From Lenzites betulinus (taxonomy: Eukaryota; Basidiomycota; Agaricomycetes; Polyporales; Polyporaceae): a stretch of 64,000 nucleotides of DNA. Shown here in pieces: positions 11,401-23,456 of the stretch. The DNA is taken from the NCBI GenBank assembly GCA_022264855.1, contig JABYQU010000008.1, forward strand, positions 620,001 through 684,000, given 5' to 3'. The notes under the pieces are model-generated. The model did not search any database and had not been told where the DNA came from. It saw only the letters and a program-made list of their open reading frames with translations. The position numbers and the translations under genes are program-made. Position 1 is the first letter of the stretch; every line of letters begins with the position of its first letter.

Positions 11401-11911
11401 GCGCCCCCGCCGCGATCAGCAGCGCGGGCCGATGTGACTGGGACCCGCGTCGGACGAACGCCTCAGCCAATCGCGCTCGTCTGGAAGGCGGGGAAAGGAA
11501 GCGCGGGGAGAACGACGTTCTGAGATTCACTATCGGATGCCATCTCGCCCTGCCGATTTGCACCCCGAATCGACTGCTATCTGGCGAGGGGCGCGGGCGG
11601 GCGCGGTGCGGGCGACATGGACGCGTATTCTGATTGTTGTGCGCGGCGCTCGCGGGGGCTAGGACGGGGGCGGCAGCGACTGCGACGGCTGGGCGGGCTG
11701 GCGCGACGGGGGCGGGCTATCGACATCGATAAAGGCCCGTCTGGGCACTCTCTCGTCCGCTGCACAGATCGAGGAGGATGCCGGATGACGCCAGATCGGA
11801 TCAAGATCCGTCCTCTCTCCTCGTACTAGTATAAGTGCGTAGCCACAATCCTCGAATGCTCTCTACGCCTCCTTGATTATCTCCATAATCATCCGTCCAC
11901 CAGCCGCGACC
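8438..11911. other. Gene-poor GC-rich interval
   Basis: About 3.5 kb with no gene I can support. At 9461-9590 a short plus-strand frame reads like decayed coding sequence, interrupted by stops. At 10143-10161 there is a small GCAC tandem run. The many open frames between 9.7 and 11.8 kb have the arginine/alanine/proline-rich look of GC-rich noise. The last part should contain the promoter of the FKBP gene that starts at 11912. Confidence 0.4.
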
Positions 11912-12560
11912 ATGGTCCGTCCCTCTGCGTCGTGTTCATGCCTCGCGCTCACCTCATCTCATCATAGGGTGTTACTGTACGAGTCATCACCGCCGGAGAC
12001 AAGAAGACCTACCCCCGCAAGGGCGGTGCGTGCCGCCCCATTGCTGCTCCTTGTCCTCGTTCTAATTCGCCCCGTCAACAGACGTAGTCACGATCCACTA
12101 TGTTGGCAGGCTCGAGGACGGCTCGACCTTCGACTCCAGCCTGGATCGGTACGTATTCGCCGCCGCCGCCACTCACAGCCCGTCCGATGGTACTCATGTC
12201 TGCCCCGCAGCGGTGAGCCCTTCCGGACGGAGATCGGTGTGGGCAAGGTGATCAAGGGCTGGGACGAAGGTGCGTCTGCGCTAGCTTGCGTGGTGCTCGA
12301 GCAAAGTCGCTCAATCGCGCCCCATCGCCCCGTCAGGTGTGCCACAGTTGTCCCTCGGCGAGAAGGCAATCTTGACGGCAACGCCGGACTACGTACGTCT
12401 CCTCTCTTCCTCGCCCGGCAGCTTCTGGCGCGCCCCGTTCGACCGATGCATTGAGCTAAATTTGCGCCACTTGCAGGCCTATGGCTCCCGGGGCTTCCCG
12501 CCGGTGATCCCTCCGGATTCAACGCTGCACTTCGAGGTCGAGCTGCTCAAGATCAACTGA
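11912..12560 (+). CDS. FPR1: FKBP12-type peptidyl-prolyl cis-trans isomerase, copy 1
   Basis: This small cytosolic prolyl isomerase is the FK506/rapamycin target in fungi. Predicted exons are 11912-11914, 11968-12025, 12082-12148, 12211-12269, 12337-12392 and 12477-12560, giving 108 residues, the normal FKBP12 size. The start codon alone forms exon 1. Visible family features in order are [64 protein letters not shown] and FEVELLKIN. Ligand-pocket residues usual in the family (Y in HYVG, FD in TFDSS, VIKGW, YAYG, F in HFEVE) are all present. A second copy with the same exon layout faces it at 15193-15836. Identification is secure and exon joins match the protein family exactly. Confidence 0.95.
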
Positions 12561-15192
12561 TCATTGGCGCGCGTCGTATTCCTTGCCGGTGGCGGCGGCC
12601 CCCGCTCGCCCCCACTGCTCCTCCACTCGCTCGCTCGTTTCTTGTTCTGGCTTCAGTTGTTTGTACTCTGCGTTCTGGGCGAGAGGGCCGCCTGTTGTGA
12701 GATTACCACTGTTCCACTGTTCTTTAGCACACGCACGCCTTTCACGACCTGTGTACATATGCCTTGGTGTTCCACCGTGTACTCTTTCTCTCCGCGCACC
12801 CTGTTCTTTCCTCGGCCTCAGGCCCAACGATGTACGGGGCTCTCTCTCGGACGGACATCTCCCGCAATCGAATCGATAGATCGCGCTCCTCTCCATCGAT
12901 GGACAGGTACCGGACGCGGCGGTAAGTTATCTCGCGCCCCGTCCCGCCACCGCAAGCTGTACGCGGACACATGCGCGCATCTCTGCGCATCTGCATTATG
13001 ATTCTGTGACGACCGCGAGTCCATTGTCCCCGTTTCGCCGCGCCGCGCGGGCCCCCTCCCTCGGTGCCCCATTTGAGTTTAGTAACAGCAGCTGCAATTG
13101 TGTGCCCGTGAGAGCCGCCAGTGCCCTTCCTCGCCTTCGCGCGTGATCGCAACTCTCTCCGCCCGGATTGGCTCGTCCCCGCCCGTTCCGTCCCCCCCTG
13201 CCTCTTCCGGCGGACGCAGCCTGCTAGCACATATCCAGACAGACGCCGCGCGCCATGGTACTGTACTTACTCCGGGGACCGACGCCGACTAGCAGCCAAA
13301 TTCCCCTGCGCTAGCCTAAGCCCGCGCACACCCACATCGATGGCGCCGTCGAGGGACGAGGAACGCCCATCACGCGGGGCCATGATCTGCAGCGAAGCCC
13401 GAAGCGGGCTGCCGAGCACGGCGTCGGCGTACAATCGCGGAAACGCACCTGCACACCCGCTGCCCCCGGGCCCACGCGCACGGGTGTGCACCCCGCCGGG
13501 GGCGCATCCGCTAGCCCCAGGGCACCCCAGGGCGGCACCCCTGGCCCTTGGGGCACCGGGGCACCCTGGGGCATCGCGCCCCGTTTCACGGGTAATATGA
13601 ATGGCGGGGCTTCCAGCGGCGCGCGTGTGCGCGGGCTCTGTCAGGCGGACGGGCCCTGCGCGATCGCGGGATTGCGCGGAATGCGTCCGCAGCGTCCCTC
13701 CGGAGGGACGTACGTCACCGCGCCCGTGTCCGGGCTAGTGCTGCTACTGTGTACATGGGTTCTGCAGCAGGTCCTCCGACCGGGCGAGCGCGTCGATACG
13801 TCAATGTGACAACTCTAAAGTATGAAATGCTGCCGGGGGCGCGTCGACGTCTGGCCTGGCCACGCCACAGACCTCGGGCGAGCAGCGCGCCGGGGTGTTT
13901 CGTGTACTCGGGATGTGCAGGGGTCTGTGTACTGTGCCCGTGGTCAACTTCGTGGATGTCCCCGGGTGTTGGCGAACATGACACACCGTCCGTACCCCGC
14001 GCTGCTCGCCGCCTGCTTCCATGCGGGGAATTGCACGCACGCACGCAGATCGTCCTTCGTCATTCCACGTCCGACGTTCCACGGTCAAACGCAGGGCGCG
14101 CGGAGCGCCAAACGCACGACTCTTCCTTTTGCTCTTTTGCAATGTCACTGTGGCGCGAGGAAGAAGTTGAACGCAGGATGACTGAGCACGGTCTTCTGGA
14201 CGCGCGCGCGCGCGCACCCCATGCGCGGAAGACGTGCAGCCGCAGAATTCGAAGGGCCCCGCATCGCTTCTATCTCGTACGTACCTGCGCGCGCGCTTCG
14301 CGCCTTCGCGGTGCAAAGAGAGGATCTGCGGCGGACGCGTCACGCTAGGCGTCCAGAATGCCGTCGCCGTTTCGGGGAGGGGCATGAGAGCGTTGCGCGA
14401 TTGGGCGCGTCTGTTGCCGTTGGCGGTCAGCCTTCAGGCCTCAGGGTGTGGCCAATAGACTAATTGCAATAGATAGGATATCGATGGACGCGCTGCGCGG
14501 TCACGCGTTTGAGCCCATGGAGGAGTGAGGTGAGTGGGGGCGCTCACGAGTGGGAAGAGATGATCGTCCGGAAGCGGGCAGGGTACGTGGTGGTGGTCGC
14601 ATGATGGACGCGCGCGACGGTGAAGGTCAGGACGGGGAAACCGCAAGTGAATGTCGAGGGGACGCTGATACGCGCGGTGCTCGCTGCTCAACATGTGAGC
14701 CCCGCCAAGGATGTCGTATGTCTGTTCTAGCGCGGGGTTGTGAGAACGCGTAGTTGGGAGCCTGAGGGTGCACTATGTAATCTGTTTGAATGTGTGGGGA
14801 GACACGGCGTTTCCGCGCTGGCGTGGATATTTTCTGTAGAGGTGAGCACTGAGAACTGCGCGTGTTCATGATTAAGACTCACTACTCTATGAGTCACTCC
14901 ATTCATCGGTGCCACGTAGGCAGGGCGAAGAACACGACGATGACTGCCCACTGGGTGAATCAACGCGCTTATTCGGGCGCTACAATATAGCGGGGTTCGA
15001 AACCAACCCTAACGCTGGGTTTAGCTGTCAAACGCGCTCACGTGCCGGGCCACACACGCGTTTCGCTGGACATCCGCCAACGAGCCCGCTAAACAAAACG
15101 CGACAGTGATGTTTAAAAATGGATGCATTCAGCTGAGTCATATGCGCAGAGCTACATGCTACTACCGCGCGAGAGCACAGCCTACAAGCAGA
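12561..15192. other. Intergenic interval between the two FKBP genes
   Basis: About 2.6 kb of GC-rich sequence separating the 3' ends of the two FKBP copies. I see a CT-rich 3' flank after copy 1 and a GGGGCACC-type low-complexity patch near 13.5 kb. No supported gene is visible. Open frames of up to about 200 codons on both strands look like composition artefacts. Confidence 0.35.
13514..13582. repeat. GC-rich imperfect repeat patch (CCCAGGGCACC/GGGGCACC units)
   Basis: Several tandem and inverted variants of GGGCACC and GGTGCCC-like units lie within about 70 bp. They can fold into stem-loops. No gene is associated. Confidence 0.5.
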
Positions 15193-15836
15193 TCAGTTGA
15201 TCTTGAGCAGCTCTATCTGGAAGGTGAGCGTTGCGTTGGGCGGGATGGTCGGCGGGACGCCCTTGGATCCGTATGCCTATTAACAGCATAAGAGTGATTC
15301 ATTATACGTGTCAAAATATGCGCGCAGGCAAGGGTGATAGATTGACACGTACGAGGTCCGGTGATACCGTCAAGGTGGCCTTCTCCCCCAGGGACATGAG
15401 GGGTATACCTAATAGGGGACGGTGCGGGGTAAGCAATGTGTGTGAGTCAGTGAGCGGCGGAGTACTGACCTTGATCCCATCCCTTTATAACCTCGCCGAT
15501 ACCGAGATTGAATACGAAGGGCGCGACGCTGTGAAATAAGTGTAAGCACCATGTTGATAAATGTATCGCAAGTAGCGAGAAGACGTCGTACCGCGCATGG
15601 CTGGAGTCGAAGACCTTCCCGTTGGCAAGCGTGCCAGTATAGTGAACGCTGACGGCGTCTTCCAGCGATGCAAACATAAGCGGGGTGTTGTAATCAATAT
15701 ATGCAAAGCTAATTGGACTTACCGCCTTTGCGGGGGAAGTGCTTCTTGTCTCCGGGAGTGAGAACGTGTACGGTGACACCCTAGGAGCAACATTAGCACC
15801 AGGTAGCTGAGAGTATATGTCATAGAGACTGACCAT
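15193..15836 (-). CDS. FKBP12-type peptidyl-prolyl cis-trans isomerase, copy 2
   Basis: Predicted minus-strand exons are 15834-15836, 15723-15780, 15592-15658, 15470-15528, 15353-15408 and 15193-15276. Their lengths (3, 58, 67, 59, 56, 84) equal those of copy 1 exactly, and the product is again 108 residues. Family sequence: [67 protein letters not shown] and FQIELLKIN. Pocket residues are largely kept, but the segment after FDSS ([12 protein letters not shown]) and the loop near AYGSKG differ from copy 1, so partner preference may differ. It is a paralogue from an inverted duplication that kept every intron position. Both copies look intact. Confidence 0.93.
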
Positions 15837-16423
15837 GGTTATAACAGATGTATAAGGAGGTAGCTCGGAAGATGGGTGTAAGGGAAAATTGGACGCTGAG
15901 CGAAAGTGTGTTGGTATGTCTGAGTCGATGTCGGGCGAAGGGGTTTTTATATGCTTGTTTGCCAGTGGTGAGTGACACACAACATATGACTAGGACATCA
16001 AAATGTTTCCGATGTACACAGGATTGCTGGCTGGGCGACTCGCTCGCCAGCACCAGATCATTACAAGACAATCAATGCAGGCCTCACGATTATCGGAGGT
16101 AGGACCGGGACTACACGGTAAAACAAGGTAGGCTAGCCAAACCTCACACGAGGGTGGTCTTCCCCCACAGCCAGTGCATAGGAAAGCGTAGTTGTCTCCG
16201 TAGCCGATGTATAGCCTGCCTTGGCAAGGTCACGAAGTGTGTCAAGGCATAGTTCGTCTTCAAACTCATCATTGCATGCGACTTACTCGTCTTCAATTCG
16301 CGCAGCTACCATGATGTCATTAAAGTTTCAGCACCTAAACGACGTGACTAACTTGTACCTCCAGTGCTACAGAGCCCTACGAGACGTGCTTCAGATGCCC
16401 CACAGCCCTGACAAACGACTACC
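15837..16423. other. Intergenic region between FKBP copy 2 and the GST gene
   Basis: About 590 bp between two divergent start codons (15836 minus, 16424 plus). It should contain both promoters. I see no coding signal or clear TATA box. Confidence 0.35.
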
Positions 16424-17788
16424 ATGGCACACGGACAAGACTCTGGCAAATCATACCACCTCGAATGCACCGGAGAGGCGTTGATCACCTCCCGAGCTCA
16501 TGCGAGCCCAGAACATATCACTCTATTCGCAGGCTGCTTCTGTCCTTTCGTGCAGCGCGTCTGGGTGACCTTGGAGCATCTTGCAATCGACTACAAGGTA
16601 GCCTAGCTGATCTGTGTGCTGCGGTAGCTAGTGCTGACATATCATAACATTCTAGTACTGTAGGTTTTCTATGCTGGACCATTCCGGGGTTGAAGACGGC
16701 CAGTCGTTCATCACAATGATACGGTACAGATGAAGTAGATCCCTATAAGAAGCCGGCGGAGCTCCTGGAGGTGTCGCCCAAGGGCCTCGTGCCCGCAATC
16801 ACACTGAACGACTCGAACCCGCCCAGGGCTCTCAACGAGAGCACGGTAACCATCGACTTTCTCGAAGAGTTGAGTCAGACAGAAGGTGGCCGCTCATAGA
16901 TGTTGTAAGCTGACCCGTTCTTCAGATTAGCCACGAGCAACACCAAACGCTCCTCGCACACCACTGAAAGCCTTTTCCCTCCCCAATTTGACCCTTGTAA
17001 GTCTTCAGCAACTCTTCTAGATTCGAACGCATAACGATGATGCTGCGTCCGGAACATCGCCACACCCAATCTGCTCTCCCACTCCTCATCCTGCCCCATC
17101 TGCTTATCTAGACGCACGTGCCCTCATCCGTCTGCAGGCGGACAATGTGAACCGCTCGCTCATCCCCGCGTTCTATCGATACCTGCAAGCTCAGGACGAA
17201 GGTGAGCATGCCGTTACAACTTGAACCTCCGCGGAACGCTCACCGCTCGCACCCCAATGTAGCCAAACAGGTCGAGGGCGCCAAGGGCTTCGCGGACGCC
17301 CTCGAGGGCCTCGTTGCGCTCTTCGAGCGCGCGCACCGCGAAGGCTACACCAAGCACGGCCTCTGGCACGACGGCGGCTCGCTGAGTTACGCAGACGTCA
17401 TGGCGGCCCCATGTGAGCTTCGTCTCGTCAGCGTGCTGAAGCCTCTGGCGTCCTAGGAACCCTATGTAGTAGACGCAAACGCTCATCTGCCGGTGATTGC
17501 AGGGCTCTTCCGCGCGACGAACGTGTTGAAGCACTACCGCGGGTTCGTCCTTCCGGAGGGGGAGCGGTTCCGCGCCTACGTCGACCGCGTGGTCAACCAC
17601 CCGGCGTTCAAGCGCACTTGCAGCACTGAGCAGCTGTATTTGGACAGCTATGAGAGGTGAGCGGTGTTGCCCATCGTTGCGTGTTAGTTCGAGCTTATAT
17701 CTGATGTGGCGTCCGAAGATATGCGTTCAATCGTCCGAACACGAGCCAGGTGGCCAATGCTATCAACGCAGGCACTGCGCTACCGTGA
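16424..17788 (+). CDS. Omega-like glutathione S-transferase (Cys-type)
   Basis: Predicted exons are 16424-16597, 16656-16659, 16730-16873, 16931-16996, 17112-17201, 17263-17412, 17503-17656 and 17719-17788, giving 283 residues. The N-terminal thioredoxin-like domain carries CFCPFVQR with the cysteine-type active-site motif C40-P41-F42, as in omega-class enzymes that act as thiol transferases and deglutathionylases. It is followed by YYEVDPYKKP and VSPKGLVPAITLNDS, the glutathione-binding region. The helical C-terminal domain includes ALIRLQADNVNRSLIPAFY, then GLWHDGGSLSYADVMAAPWLF. The second exon is only 4 nt (TACT). It is required to restore the frame and the expected DYK-YYEVDP sequence. 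The acceptor of exon 4 (ATTAG, not the earlier TTCAG) is chosen because the earlier one gives a stop. Cytosolic: no signal peptide is visible. Confidence 0.88.
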
Positions 17789-19030
17789 AGCATATGTTTC
17801 CTGAGGAGATAGAGCTACTTAAGCCTGGGGGACTTCAGAGAGCAGAGACATGCATACCAGATGTTAACAATAAGCACTACGTCGTGCCCGATATGTGGTG
17901 TATGAACGGAACGCTGAGCCGTCATCACCTTCGAAGCTCTATCACCGATGATTATTACAAGGTTTATATCAAAGATGTAGCATGTCAATGTGGAGAGCAC
18001 TCATCACCACGGCAATGCGCAGCCAGGACACACTTCTTACAAGTTCGCAGTCCAACTTCTGTCGTTGTCAAATTTGTGTTGCGACGCGCAAGACATCTTC
18101 TCGCGACAAAATGCCGCCGTGTTATGAGTTCTTGACTTGGGCCATTCCCCAAATTCCAGGATGATAGTTTTCCTCCTAGGCCTGAGTTGCTGAGGACGAG
18201 GTCCGGAGCATAGCAGTAATGGCACGGCTTTCGCGAGAATTCGATATTGATGTCTGGCAATCAGCCCGGCGTTGAGTAAAAGACGTGTGGCGGTGTTGCA
18301 CACGACCTCTTGCCACCGCCCCCCACTCGATCTCCTCGAGGCTCCTGATCCTCGACCTTGTTCCTGTGTTTCGAAAAGCTATAGGGCTGGTAGGCGATAC
18401 CTGGGAAATACTGCCAATAGGGTGTGTTTGTGCTGTGTTTGTGCCCTGCAATGGAGCGGTCAGAGCTTGGACTTTCCCATACAGGGACCGGAGCGGCCGA
18501 GTACATCTGTTGCGCCCCCTTCGCAGCGTGGTGATGGCTTTTTACAGGCGGCTTGACTCGACACGACCTTTGCAGTTTTCCCATGCCTTTATCCCCCGAT
18601 AGCCATCGTGACCCTCGGGGAGGGCGTTCGAGGCCGTGCACGCGCCCGATGCGCGGTGCGCGAGACAACATCCGCCACGCAAGGCAACAAGACGCCATCA
18701 GGACGCCCCGGCCGCGACTGGCCCTTGCGCAAGCCTATTTCCGCACGCGAGGCGCCTCCAGGGCTTCATATTCTCGTGATGCCGCTCCGCCCTGCCAACT
18801 GTCTCCTCCTTCTTTCGTGCTCTTCTTCTTTGCTGGCTGCCGCGGGGGACTGCGCTTGGTTGCTGTCTCTTCCGCTCTCTTCGCTTCTGGCTGCTTGAGC
18901 TAGCCTGCCTTTCGCACTCGGGTCGCCCGTCTGCCCAGCTTTCAGTTACCGAAGCGCTGACTAGCCCGAGCCTGTCCCCGCTCGTGTGATTATAAAAGGC
19001 CGCCCGTCGCACAGTGCTCTGCCGTCCAAG
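17789..19030. other. Intergenic region upstream of the bestrophin-like gene
   Basis: About 1.2 kb. I find no supported gene. The distal end carries a TATA box (18991-18997). Confidence 0.35.
18991..18997 (+). promoter_or_regulatory. TATA box of the bestrophin-like gene
   Basis: TATAAAA inside GATTATAAAAGGCC, 34-40 nt before the start codon at 19031. This spacing implies a very short 5' leader. Confidence 0.55.
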
Positions 19031-21378
19031 ATGGTCGCAAGCAACCCTCTGTTCGTGGGCTGGAGCCTGAAGAAATTCAAGGCGACCGTCATTAACGACA
19101 TCTGGCCCGAGGTGTTCTTCTTTTCCGGGGTTGCGACGAGTGAGTCCCAGGCCCGTGTCTCGCTGCACGTTTCACGCTGACGCGCGCTGGTGCTGCGACA
19201 CTCAGTGGTGACCCTGGTGTCTGAGATGACGAGGCACAAGCTGTCGTTCTCGAGCGCGATGCTCACGGTGCTGGGTACGGTGCTCGGTTTGGTCATCTCG
19301 TTCCGGACATCATCGGCATACGAACGGTCAGTCCGCGGTTCTGGCATCTGTCCAGGGAGGCAGCGTTTTGTATCGGGCGCTGACGTGATGCACTTCACAA
19401 ATCTGATAGGTACATGGATGGAAGGAGGCTGTGGACGACCATTGCTATTGCATCCCGCAATCTTGCATTGCTTGTGAGTTCCAGAGGTAGGAATTATGGC
19501 GGCGGGAACTCATGCGACTTGTGCGTGGTAGATTTGGGTGCATACCCCCTTCGATCGGATAGACAAGAAGACGGGTCAGCAAAAGTCACATCTTGAGATT
19601 ACGATCGAGAAGAAGAGTATGGTCAACCTGGTGCAGGCATACTCCGTTGCTGTAAAGGTCAGTACATATGGTCGAGGTCCAGGCTCTAACAGGTACTGAT
19701 CAGAATTTTAGCACTTGCTCCGTGCGGAACCCGGCGTGTACTACGAGGACTTGTACCCTCTCGTGTGTTTCCTGCCGCGATATGCGACGCACCGCTCCGA
19801 GTTGGCTTCAGAGGAGGACATGCTCCCCTTGTGGAAGGCCTCCGCGATGGATGCTGAGAAGCACAAGGCCGCGCACACCTTCACCTCGTCCCGGCCTCTT
19901 TCTCCAGACCGGAGCAAGGACCGTGCCGGCTCTGCGCCCCCCGCCGCTCGCTCCAGCGAAAGCGAGAACGCGGAGAACGCAGAGAAAGAGCTCAGCGGGC
20001 TGTCAGAGGACCAGATCTACCACTCGCTCCGCGGGCGCCTGAGGCGCAAGAAGTCGTTCGACCCCGAGATGGCGCTTCCCGTCGTGTACAGCGAGCACCC
20101 GCTGCTGCCGGCGCGCAACCCGCCCAAGGAGTCCCTGTACGACTACCTCCCGTTCCTGCGCATGTTCAAGATGCTCTTCCGCAAGATGATCCGCCCCTTC
20201 CGCCGCCACGCTCCGCCACCCGAAGCCCTTCCCACCGCAACGGCGACGCGCACCCTGACCGGCAAGAAGATACGCCCGGAGGCGGTTGACTCGAACGTCC
20301 CGCTCGAGGTCACGCTCTTCCTGTCGAGTTACCTGTCCTGGCTCCTGCGCAACGGGCAGCTCCAGCCGGCGATCGCGTCTGCATTCACTACGGGTATCGC
20401 TCAGCTGCAGGATACGGTCACGAACCTGGATCGGATCCGGAACACGCCACTGCCGTTTGCCTACCAGGCGCACCTCCGCATCTCGCTGTGGCTGTATCTC
20501 TTCTTCCTTCCGGTAGGCAAAGCTCCGGAATCCTAGAGAGGGCCCTTCTGATCATATGTGGCCCCGCAGTTCCAAGTCTGGAGCTCGTTCCACTACCTGA
20601 CCATCCCGTAAGCCCCTCACCCGCGTTCCTATCGCACTTCCGGGCTGATGTTTGTCGCAGTGGCACCGCGTTTGCGTCGTTCTTGCTGCTCGGCTTCCTC
20701 GAGATCGGGCAGGAAATGTACGTGCTTCTGCGGCTTCTTCCGCCTGGCCACACACTAAGAACCGCCCCGTCTCATTAGCGAGAACCCGTTCAACTACGAT
20801 ATGAACGATCTCGGTGCGCGCTCCGTGATTGAGTTCCGCAGGCGGCCACACTAACCGCTGCCGCTTCTCCCTTCAGATCTCGACTCATTCTGCCTCTCGA
20901 TCCAGCGCGAGCTGCATGAGATTACCGCTGTGCGTCTTCCCTTCTACCTACCCCTGTCGTCTGTTTCCGCCCGTATGCTGATGCGCCCTCGCTACGCCTG
21001 TAGCACACGTGCCCGGACCCGGAGGAGTACATCTTCACCGCGTGGAACCAGCCGTTCGCGCCGGGCGACCGCCGCACCGCAGAAGAGATGATGAGCGACG
21101 TCAGCCACTCGTACCACGGGCCCGAGACCGGGATGCACAGCATCCGCCGCACGCTGCTCAAGGGCTGGTGGGACGTCGACCAGATTACGAGGGTCCGGTG
21201 AGGACAGCACGAAGTCGCGAGCATGGGTGATATATACGCTATACGCCGCGGCCCGTCGAGCCTTCACGCCGACACTGGTACTATCACTAGTCCTACACGA
21301 AGACTCGCGCGGAGCTGCGCGCAAGGGGCAGGGGGTTGCGGAGACACACGACGACGTCCGTTAATCTCGACGATTTGA
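19031..21378 (+). CDS. Bestrophin/UPF0187-family anion channel
   Basis: Predicted exons are 19031-19139, 19206-19326, 19410-19473, 19532-19657, 19712-20512, 20570-20607, 20661-20717, 20779-20813, 20877-20929, 21004-21197 and 21291-21378, about 561 residues. Family marks: an N-terminal hydrophobic helix (about 22-45), then LGLVISFRTSSAYERYMDGR, equivalent to the bestrophin segment around the conserved SYERWWEGR. Late hydrophobic segments are LWLYLFFLPFQVWSSFHYL and FASFLLLGFLEIGQE, followed by the signature ENPFNYDMNDLDLD. A long charged insert (about residues 185-330, rich in S, E, K) interrupts the membrane domain and is probably cytoplasmic. These proteins form chloride/anion channels in membranes. 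The last exon and C-terminal tail are the least certain part; the rest of the splicing reproduces family sequence. Confidence 0.88.
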
Positions 21379-22169
21379 CGTACATATTTCATGACTGGGG
21401 ATTACGACTGTCAGCTCATCGCTGCATGTATATTTATGGGCTCTTGCTGTCGTGCTTACGCTTGTTTTAATCTTGCATCTTGGGTTTCTATCCTTTGACC
21501 AGCTACTATAAAGTTGTGGTACTGTCTGGTAGGTAGCGGAGGGTGGAATCGCCACACACAACACGCGTTGCGAATGTTGAGGAACCAAGATCAGCGTTTA
21601 TTAGCAATGCTTTTGTCCTACCTTAGGTCAAGTTCTGACCCCCTTGAGTGGCGCATCTCTGGGTGGACGCGTGCGGACCCCGACCCGCGCTCGGGTGGAC
21701 ACTCGCCTTCCTCCGCGTGTCTGATGCTACCTCATTTAGGTGCTGTCCCTTAAGCCCCATTTCATTCTGCTTCGCGGAACTCTGGGCCATGCTCCGCAAG
21801 TCTCCCCGATGTACTGCCGAACAGACTCGACCTACATCTGATCTGTTGCCCCGCAAGGCATCAGCGAAGGAGCCCAGCGCATTATAGATGGTGCCTTGTA
21901 TTTACGCCGTGTTTATGTAACCCCTACCCATGATGTCCAGCTTACGGCTGTTGAAGGGGTGGCGAATGTACACCTCAATTGGTAACGTCACCTTGGAGGA
22001 GCTGAGCGCACGACCAAAGGTCCTTCGCCGCCGGATGCGTGCGGAACCACCTTCCGCGACCGCTCCTGCCTATGCTGGTTAGTATTCAGAGTCATTCTCG
22101 GTAGACAGGGCGGTTGCTTGGGCGGTTTGGTGGGCGTCAAAGGTGGCAAGAGAGAGACGTTCCATCGCT
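21379..22169. other. Intergenic region
   Basis: About 790 bp between the bestrophin stop and the end of the small minus-strand gene. No supported feature is visible. Confidence 0.3.
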
Positions 22170-22936
22170 CTATGGAGCAGACATACCGTTGAAGAACGGT
22201 GGCGGTGGCACGATTCCTTGTCTAGCTCCAATATCGGAGGCCGGAAGCTCGCTTCGCCATCTCTTCCGTTCATTCATGTGGCCAAGGAGCCCATCGAAGA
22301 CGGGTCCACGAGGCCGAGAAGTCCTCTTCGACACAAGCGACGCTGAAGACGTCTGATCTGGTGTGGTATGCGTACGTCAGTAGGCGATGGTGACGAGAAT
22401 GACTTACCGACTCCAGCGAACGCACGCGTAGAGACGCGCAGGACGATAGCAATTAACGCTTCACTGAAATATAGCAGCTATATTTTAGTATATTAGGAAG
22501 CAGTAGTTCTCAGGATGGTGGATTGCTTGGCAGAGACTCAAACCTTGTGGCCAATTTCCGGCCGGAGAAGACCGCAGCGAGGTCCCTAGACGGAAGCAAC
22601 GCTTTCTCTTGCCTGAACGACAAGGATCGCCGCTCAGCAAACATGGTCTCAAAAAGCTAAACCACTCACTGAAGCTTCTCCGCGGCTTGTGAGTGTTGGT
22701 GCCATCCTCGTGATGCAGGTGAGGACAAGATGCTGGCCACTGACGTCGACGTGAGGCAGCAATACGCTCGCTGTTTGCGGGAGAGCAGCAGGTGGCGGCG
22801 TGGCGCCAAATAGCGTGCGGAACGCGTAGATGAAGGCCCCGTGACCGCGTGAGCACGGGCGGCTGTAGCGATGGGCGATAATATCAGGATTTTGGGGATA
22901 AGACGCAGCGCTGGGGCCTAGACCGGGTTGGGACAT
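22170..22936 (-). CDS. Uncharacterised small multi-exon gene
   Basis: I do not recognise this product. A minus-strand ATG at 22936 opens an 89-codon exon (22670-22936) ending at a strong GTGAGTGG donor. Further down, 22408-22463 and 22170-22357 join cleanly (GTAAGT donor, CACCAG acceptor) and read RVSTRAFAGVDQTSSASLVS, then FDGLLGHMNERKRWRSELPA, ending PPPPFFNGMSAP. The connection between the first exon and 22463 needs at least one more short exon that I could not place, so the model is incomplete. It is divergent from the large coiled-coil gene at 23457. No domain is visible. Confidence 0.35.
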
Positions 22937-23456
22937 GATGTCGGATGAGCGAGAGAGAGGAAAGCGTCCGGAGGGCGTGGCGGGAACGAGGAGACTGCCG
23001 ACTTGAGCGAGTTCAGAGACCGGCCGCGCGCCGCTTGATATAAAGATCCGGCTGCATCGTGCGCGGCCGTCCTCCGACGTCCGAGCGCTGCAGCGCGCCC
23101 TTCGTCCCCGCCATCGCCATCTTCCGCTCTACGCGCACTCGACCACCCCCGCCATCTCTTCTTACCATCGCTTTCTTGTATATATCGCGTTCTGGCGTTT
23201 GGGAACACTGGTGCGCTCCGCGTTTCGCTGCTTCCGGACTCGCGTGCACTTACCATGAGGCCGATCGTTCAGGTGCTCTCACATCTCTATGCGGCGAGGC
23301 CTCACCTAGTTTCCCCACTTGCATCCTGCGGATATCCCAACATCCCATCCACAGCAGCCACCCTCCGAGCTCGGTCTCCGTCGGAACCTGGAGCTTTCTA
23401 TCGCAATATCGCCCGTTTACTTCGTACATCGCGCACACCTACCCTCTTGATAGCAT
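22937..23456. promoter_or_regulatory. Divergent promoter region for the small gene and the coiled-coil gene
   Basis: About 520 bp between two divergent starts. It has a TATA-like ATATAAAG near 23040 on the plus strand and a long pyrimidine-rich stretch after it (about 23060-23170), typical of fungal promoters. The plus-strand leader would then be about 390 nt or spliced. Confidence 0.4.

Noticed and set aside
10940..11563. 207-codon minus-strand frame upstream of FKBP copy 1
   Set aside because: R/A/P-rich with matching open frames on the other strand. No conserved sequence.
14994..15004. GGTTCGAAACC, resembling a tRNA B box
   Set aside because: Flanking bases do not form a T-stem, and no acceptor stem, anticodon loop or A box at the right distance was found.
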